Shown here: one piece after another, positions 60,501 to 64,000 of the stretch
Layout: every line of letters begins with the position of its first letter
Numbering within the stretch: position 1 is the stretch's first letter
Origin: Niastella vici
GTDB taxonomy: Bacteria; Bacteroidota; Bacteroidia; Chitinophagales; Chitinophagaceae
Assembly (NCBI RefSeq): GCF_002077945.1
Contig: NZ_LVYD01000102.1
Span: 1-64,000 of the forward strand
Length of the DNA: 64,000 bases
Direction of reading: 5' to 3'
Notes under the pieces: generated by a model
Databases searched by the model: none
Seen by the model: the letters and a program-made list of their open reading frames with translations, nothing else
Told to the model about the DNA's origin: nothing
Made by a program: the position numbers and the translations under genes

Positions 60501-61598
60501 CCTTCCGGCGGAATCTGTTATGGCTGAGAGATTACCGCCGGTATAATGCAACTGAACGCGGTTACCGCTATAATTTTCTATCAATGACAGGCGCCATTTG
60601 CCTGGTTCAATATCGTGGTTGAAGTGATAGTATAGTGATTCGTTGTAATCTTCCAGAATAAAATGCCCGTTTTGTTTGCGGCGCAACACCATCTTTTCCT
60701 GCGGGTGATAATAACTTTCACCATGGTAAATTAATGGGAACACTGCCAGCCGGCCATCGGCCAATGTTACTGATAAGGCGCCTTCTTCGGGCCAAAGCTG
60801 TACACAGCGGTCGTATGCCAATTGCACGCCATATCCTAACGGACCTTTAATGGCAGAATCGCTATCCCAGGTACGCGTCCATTTAATGGGTATAGGACCT
60901 GGTAGTTCAAAATCGGTGTATTCATAATTCACCCGGCCGGTGATGAGGTCAACCGGTTCAAACCCCATTTTGCAAAACAGGGCGCTGAGCTTTTTGGTTG
61001 CCGGAGATTTTTTAAGCACTTTATGGTTCAGCTTTTTCAGCAGCTTGCCGCCTATTTTGCCAAATATTTTCAGGAAGGAACCAAAGGCAAAAGCTTTTAA
61101 CAAGGCCATGATGCTGAAGTTGGGCACCAGCGGACCGCCCACCATTACCGGCTTTCCCCATTGCAGCGGAATGCAAAAGGAAGTTGGCAGGTACAGCGAT
61201 GGAATGGGTTTGAATTTTTTTCCCGGTCTGAAAGAAAGCGGCAGCCCGATATCGTTACAGGTCATGAGCATATAACCGGCGCCGCTCATGGATGCGCCAT
61301 CCACCGACACCGTTTTACTGCCGAAGAAGTTCTGGCTGTCGTGCCCGATAATGGGCATGATCGTAAAACCGGCGCCAAAAGGAATATGCATAAAGGTTAT
61401 GATCATGCCCGAGGTATCAGTATTGCCGCGGGGCACATGGTTTACCTTTACGGTAGCACCGATAAAAGGAATATAATCAAAGGGGTCAATGACCAACCCG
61501 ATGTATGGATGTGGAAGCGGGATAAATGGGAAAGGCGCATTCACAAAGTGAATATCGATACCGATCACCGGTTTCAGGTGCGTGTTGGCTACGTACAT
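57528..61598 (-). CDS. PAAR-like/Rhs effector with C-terminal deaminase-type toxin
   Basis: Residues 1-150 are a PAAR-like tip region rich in Pro, His and Gly (PFIPLPHPYIGLVIDPFDY, GASMSGAGYMLMTCNDIGLP). A DUF6531-type segment follows (PVDLITGRVNYEYTDFELPGP, near 215-290), then some 900 residues of YD repeats. The Rhs core ends in YYNRFRYYNPEEGLYISADP and NIYAYVHDTNNWVDIFGL. The last 127 residues (1230-1356, DNA 57528-57911) are unlike the core and read as a deaminase-fold toxin: D-A-E at 1308-1310 (NDAEQTI), then IGATRDMCHFC with C1334 and C1337. Classic deaminases have H-A-E, so the Asp is notable. Probably delivered by the type VI spike encoded upstream. Confidence 0.85.
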   Translation of the reverse strand: MYVANTHLKPVIGIDIHFVNAPFPFIPLPHPYIGLVIDPFDYIPFIGATVKVNHVPRGNTDTSGMIITFMHIPFGAGFTIMPIIGHDSQNFFGSKTVSVDGASMSGAGYMLMTCNDIGLPLSFRPGKKFKPIPSLYLPTSFCIPLQWGKPVMVGGPLVPNFSIMALLKAFAFGSFLKIFGKIGGKLLKKLNHKVLKKSPATKKLSALFCKMGFEPVDLITGRVNYEYTDFELPGPIPIKWTRTWDSDSAIKGPLGYGVQLAYDRCVQLWPEEGALSVTLADGRLAVFPLIYHGESYYHPQEKMVLRRKQNGHFILEDYNESLYYHFNHDIEPGKWRLSLIENYSGNRVQLHYTGGNLSAITDSAGRQLLFKLDKAHRITSVTVKHREVEQVLASYVYNEAGDLVRIADALAQVVEVEYRYHLMIKKTDRNGQSFYWEYDSKKRCIHTWGDGGVLEGFIKYGKGYNTVTNSLGENTTYYFDENNLCVQETDHYGNHQYTEYTEDLDLYREIDEEGNITGYTYDERHRMTKITLPNGSSVQMSYNEYNQLTLEISPDGTSKTLGYDAMRRLCFINYPGGRTISYDYNNEGQLEAVVENGNRKTTMAYDEDENLIAIQLPEGSTAHWKYDALGRCIQTTNTEGQIRNFKYDELNRIRNLYLPDGNAVQLDYNGYEEITRLKDNHTELHLEYTAMGNVKKRRWNNQELQFLYDTEERLTTIINEAGRHYFVNYNKRGEIISETKFDGSTRQYELDVTGKITETRRPGNRHTRFEYDANGQVVKIEYHDGSFTLFSYDENGNIKEAINEHCAVRVTRNKDGFVETEQQDEYTIRSQYNKIGNRVHISSNLGADIQMDRNAEGQVTNMQAKMHEALWNAKIKYNKAGEEIERMLPGGLTSEWKYDQAGRPGEHKVSKQGVVQSWKQYTWNVNEQLSNVFDALSQSNTFFKHDAGGNLVFAQYADNSVIHRTTDATGSIYETTGKTDRRYNSNGALLESDSHIYKYDEEGNLISKTEKATHRKTKYVWYADGTLKKVIRPDGKTVSFTYDALGRRVSKTFNGKITRWVWDGNVPLHEWTYDEKDKPQAKVDEWGEIVYDKEEPNPQNARENAITWVFDAESFVPGARIRNGESWSIISDHLGTPKEAYDANGKKVWECTLDIYGRARMIDGSKNFIPFRYQGQYEDEETGLYYNRFRYYNPEEGLYISADPLSVTGGFNIYAYVHDTNNWVDIFGLEECVSKKITKMQKAMNKSEKGRTTFAVAKVRLKNGKTEYWVSSAGKRGYVPPRIRKAAGTERVARAKDPLGTPLNRLNDAEQTIKREADRIGANIEEIGATRDMCHFCQQVFGSDNLMHTVVTPLKP

Positions 61599-61636
61599 AG
61601 AAATAGAATAAGTTTCTTGTTTCGCTTTTCAATTAC

Positions 61637-62218
61637 CTATTGCTGTTTCGAAGGGGCGGATTGTTCTGCTGCATTCTGAAATAATGTTCGTACGGAATAA
61701 TTACCGTATTTTATTTCGTCAGATGCGAAGGGCAGCAAATGTTTCAAGATAGTTTTGAGATCGACCTTTTTTGATTCACAGAACCGGAGCAGGTCGTTGA
61801 AGTAAACCATTTCATCGCGGGCGTCGGGTTCCAGGTTCCTGGCCATGAACAACACCAAACTGAGCGTTATGTACTCAGTACTTCCGCCCGATACATTCTC
61901 ATCCATTTCCTCAAACGTGGGCGTTATATAGTTCTTCAGGCGTTGTGTGTCTTCCAGCAGCACGCTCATGGCTTGCAGGTCTTTAAAGTTGTTGCTTACC
62001 AGCACCTCGCCTACTGTTGTTCTGATAAAGGCCAGTTCGGGTTGAATTTTTTGCCGGTATTCCGATTCAATCGCCCGCATTTCATTGACCCAGCCGTCTT
62101 TGGTGAAATCAATACGGCTTTCTTTCGCCCGCAATTCATCAACATACTTGTGCGTTATTTCCTCGTCTATCAATTCCATTTTTGACTTAACCGTGAGAAT
62201 GTTTTCCATATTGATCAT
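61637..62218 (-). CDS. Unknown protein, possible effector adaptor (193 aa)
   Basis: A helical cytosolic protein without signal peptide; start at 62218 (or ATG at 62209). It has charged helices (MELIDEEITHKYVDELRAKE, WVNEMRAIESEYRQKI) and a second helical half (ITLSLVLFMARNLEPDARDEM). No family recognised. Between the TPR-like gene and the Rhs gene on the same strand, so a chaperone or adaptor for loading the Rhs effector is plausible. Confidence 0.45.
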   Translation of the reverse strand: MINMENILTVKSKMELIDEEITHKYVDELRAKESRIDFTKDGWVNEMRAIESEYRQKIQPELAFIRTTVGEVLVSNNFKDLQAMSVLLEDTQRLKNYITPTFEEMDENVSGGSTEYITLSLVLFMARNLEPDARDEMVYFNDLLRFCESKKVDLKTILKHLLPFASDEIKYGNYSVRTLFQNAAEQSAPSKQQ

Positions 62219-62284
62219 TGTTTGTTTTATGGCAATGTAATACGGCTTTTATGCGGGTTTAAAGGTCAGAGCTGCGATAGATCA

Positions 62285-63655
62285 TCAAACTGCGATCTCG
62301 CCGGCATTGGCCTCTCTGAGTTTCTTCTTTGTATAATTCTGTTTCAGTTCTTCTATGGTCTTTTGCCAGTTGGCCCCATAAGCCCTGGTCATTTTATCGC
62401 TCGCTTCTGCCACAAGGCTGTCACCGGCATCTTTATCCTGTTTCATCTTTATATAATCATAAGCCATGAAAGGATATTCCGATGCCTGTACTTCTTCATC
62501 TGTGAGGCGGCTGGTGAGTTGCAGGGCCTGCTTACTGGCTTCCAGCTTTTCTTCGTGCCAGTTCTTGTATTCGGCAAATACCCAGGCTTTGTAATAAGCC
62601 GAAACGGCCTGGGAAATATAACCGAATGCAACTGCTTCATTGCCGGCTTTCATAAACCATTGCAGCGCTTCCTTTCTTTCCTTCTGTATCTGGCAATCGG
62701 CCCCCTTGTAGGTATAATATTGCAGTAGCATGGGCTTTATGGATTCGTTGCCAGCAGCCACTTCCTGTTTGCACAGGCGAATGCCGGTGTCGAGCAATTC
62801 ATTGATGAGCTCATGATCTTTAAAATTGAACAGCATTCCGGCGTAGGTGATGTAGGCAGTTGCAAGCAGGCTTTTATCGCCTGTCTTCTTACCGCTTTCA
62901 ATGGCTTTTACGCCCCATTCGCTAAGGAGTGATTTGTTTTTCTTATTGGCCGCTTCGCCCATCTCGAACATACATTTTCTGAAAAATGCATAGGGATCGG
63001 TAGCGGCGCCTGCTGTAGCAATTTGCCTGATGGCATCCTGCATACGTAGATCATGTTTCAGCGTTACGGAGTAATCTGAATAATATTCAAAAACTTCGCC
63101 CCAGAAATTGCCTTCCACATGGTCGAATACCAGCAATTGCGTACCGGGTTCTTTTGGTTGTTCCATCCATTGTTGCAGCCATTGCAGAAATTGCTGGGGA
63201 CTGCTCATTTCTTTGGGCAGCACGCTGAAAACAAAATGTGCCTGTGATTGCCCTGTAAAATTTTTATAAGACTGTATCATCACCGGCAATAACTGATCGC
63301 AGGCTGTATAATCTTTTGCTTCCACCGCTTTTCTGAATGGTAAAACATCCCACTCGTTCTTTATGCCGGCGCTCGCCAGCAATTTTTTTTGTTGCGGATC
63401 ATCATATTCATGCAGCCAGTTTTCGAGCAATGCATGACTGTAGGTTTTTGCATTGCTGAACGGCGTGTAGAAAAATACAAACAGGTTATCGAGCTTTCCA
63501 TGCGGAGATGCTTCGAGCCGGCAGAAGCCTTCGTACATGCGATGGTCTTCGGGCTTTAACATCCAGCGGATCAGGGTATGTTGCGGCAGGACGTTCTTTT
63601 TCCATACCTGTACCATTTCATCGAGCCTTACGGTTATGGGATTATGCTCATTCAT
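62285..63655 (-). CDS. Helical-repeat protein, possible type VI effector adaptor (456 aa)
   Basis: No signal peptide. The N-terminal 250 residues look alpha/beta (KLDNLFVFFYTPFSNAKTYS, QAHFVFSVLPKEMSSPQQF, TQLLVFDHVEGNFWGE), and residues about 250-440 are TPR-like helical pairs (GEAANKKNKSLLSEWGVKAI, ALQWFMKAGNEAVAFGYISQ). It lies between the VgrG-like gene and the Rhs effector gene. Context suggests an adaptor that couples effector to spike; no family recognised. Confidence 0.5.
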   Translation of the reverse strand: MNEHNPITVRLDEMVQVWKKNVLPQHTLIRWMLKPEDHRMYEGFCRLEASPHGKLDNLFVFFYTPFSNAKTYSHALLENWLHEYDDPQQKKLLASAGIKNEWDVLPFRKAVEAKDYTACDQLLPVMIQSYKNFTGQSQAHFVFSVLPKEMSSPQQFLQWLQQWMEQPKEPGTQLLVFDHVEGNFWGEVFEYYSDYSVTLKHDLRMQDAIRQIATAGAATDPYAFFRKCMFEMGEAANKKNKSLLSEWGVKAIESGKKTGDKSLLATAYITYAGMLFNFKDHELINELLDTGIRLCKQEVAAGNESIKPMLLQYYTYKGADCQIQKERKEALQWFMKAGNEAVAFGYISQAVSAYYKAWVFAEYKNWHEEKLEASKQALQLTSRLTDEEVQASEYPFMAYDYIKMKQDKDAGDSLVAEASDKMTRAYGANWQKTIEELKQNYTKKKLREANAGEIAV

Positions 63656-63694
63656 AAATAAGTCTTTAATATTGTGGCTGCTACACTGAATTTT

Positions 63695-64000
63695 TTAACT
63701 GTTAAGTAATACCTGTCCGCCCTTAATGGTAGCGGTTAAATTACCTTCTACTGTAACCTGACCCTTCGACGAATCGATGCCAACATGCTGGTTGCCACTT
63801 ACGGCTACTTCCTGTTCTCCGGAAATGGTTGTCTTATTCCCGGAAGTTACATGGGCCTGTTTATCTGAATGTATAGTTATTTCATTGAGGCCATTCCAGG
63901 TACAGGTTTCAGTGAGCGTACCGGTAAGCACCTTCGCATCCACTTTAATTTCCTCTTCTACATCTATGATCATATTTTTTGTAGTGAACTTGATCTCCTC
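63695..64000 (-). CDS. VgrG-like spike protein, C-terminal part, cut by window end
   Basis: The frame is open to base 64000 with no start of its own required: codons upstream of the ATG at 63973 read EEIKFTTKN in the same frame, so the gene continues beyond the window. The 102 visible residues have the repetitive strand pattern of a VgrG gp5-like beta-helix (NEITIHSDKQAHVTSGNKTT, ISGEQEVAVSGNQHVGIDSS, GQVTVEGNLTATIKGGQVLL). Such needles end the type VI secretion spike and carry PAAR effectors, which fits the Rhs gene downstream. Confidence 0.7.
   Translation of the reverse strand, partial: EEIKFTTKNMIIDVEEEIKVDAKVLTGTLTETCTWNGLNEITIHSDKQAHVTSGNKTTISGEQEVAVSGNQHVGIDSSKGQVTVEGNLTATIKGGQVLLNS

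Overview
The window comes from a Bacteroidota genome, most likely a Chitinophagaceae-type organism. Three things point there. Promoters repeatedly fit the Bacteroidota form TTG-N19/20-TAnnTTTG (for example before rimO, rpmB and panB). The order rpmB-rpmG-DUF4295-yqgE-ftsY-rimO is typical of the phylum. The gene content (many secreted and outer-membrane proteins, giant YD-repeat proteins, LytTR two-component system, BshC) also fits. I saw no tRNA, rRNA, CRISPR array or insertion sequence.

Layout. 1-13.6 kb: a minus-strand operon for a secreted system: outer-membrane barrel, Ig-like partner, a 2578-residue SpvB/PA14/YD-repeat protein without a recognisable toxin tip, a DNRLRE-type secreted protein and a truncated secreted protein. 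13.9-22.2 kb: OmpA-type calcium-repeat protein, dipeptide epimerase with a CBM20-GH77 glucanotransferase, a 50-residue membrane protein, an L,D-transpeptidase fused to a TonB C-terminal domain, and 4-hydroxyphenylpyruvate dioxygenase. 22.5-30.1 kb: purK and purE, separated by a complete RND efflux operon (adaptor, pump, TolC). 30.1-37.8 kb: a DUF6929-like protein, BshC, an NHL/SMP-30-like propeller, and three genes that fit trans-4-hydroxyproline catabolism (epimerase, D-amino-acid dehydrogenase, semialdehyde dehydrogenase) without the expected deaminase.

37.8-43.3 kb: a gene-free stretch rich in hairpins with a candidate structured small RNA, then rimO, a small barrel protein, ftsY, yqgE (with a tandemly duplicated 3' end) and the L28/L33/DUF4295 cluster. 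43.7-47.9 kb: ppk1-ppx polyphosphate operon and panB. 48-53.2 kb: small secreted proteins, a LytS/LytR-type pair and small cytosolic or membrane proteins. 53.3-56.8 kb: a six-gene run of ECF sigma factor, short membrane protein (putative anti-sigma), CnrX/CpxP-like sensor, YHYH lipoprotein, MORN-repeat lipoprotein and SCO1-like protein; this looks like an envelope metal (possibly copper) response module.

56.8-64 kb: an effector module on the minus strand. A VgrG-like spike C-terminus running off the window is followed by two putative adaptor proteins, a 1356-residue PAAR-like/Rhs protein whose last 127 residues look like a deaminase toxin, and two small acidic immunity candidates separated by an intrinsic terminator. 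This fits a Bacteroidota type VI secretion (T6SSiii) effector locus.

Many intergenic gaps hold inverted repeats built from short repeated words (GTAAGAA, GATTTTGAG, GGTAACCGG, GTTAGTTT, CTTCGAC/CTCAGG). They share an architecture but not a sequence and are a distinctive feature of this DNA.
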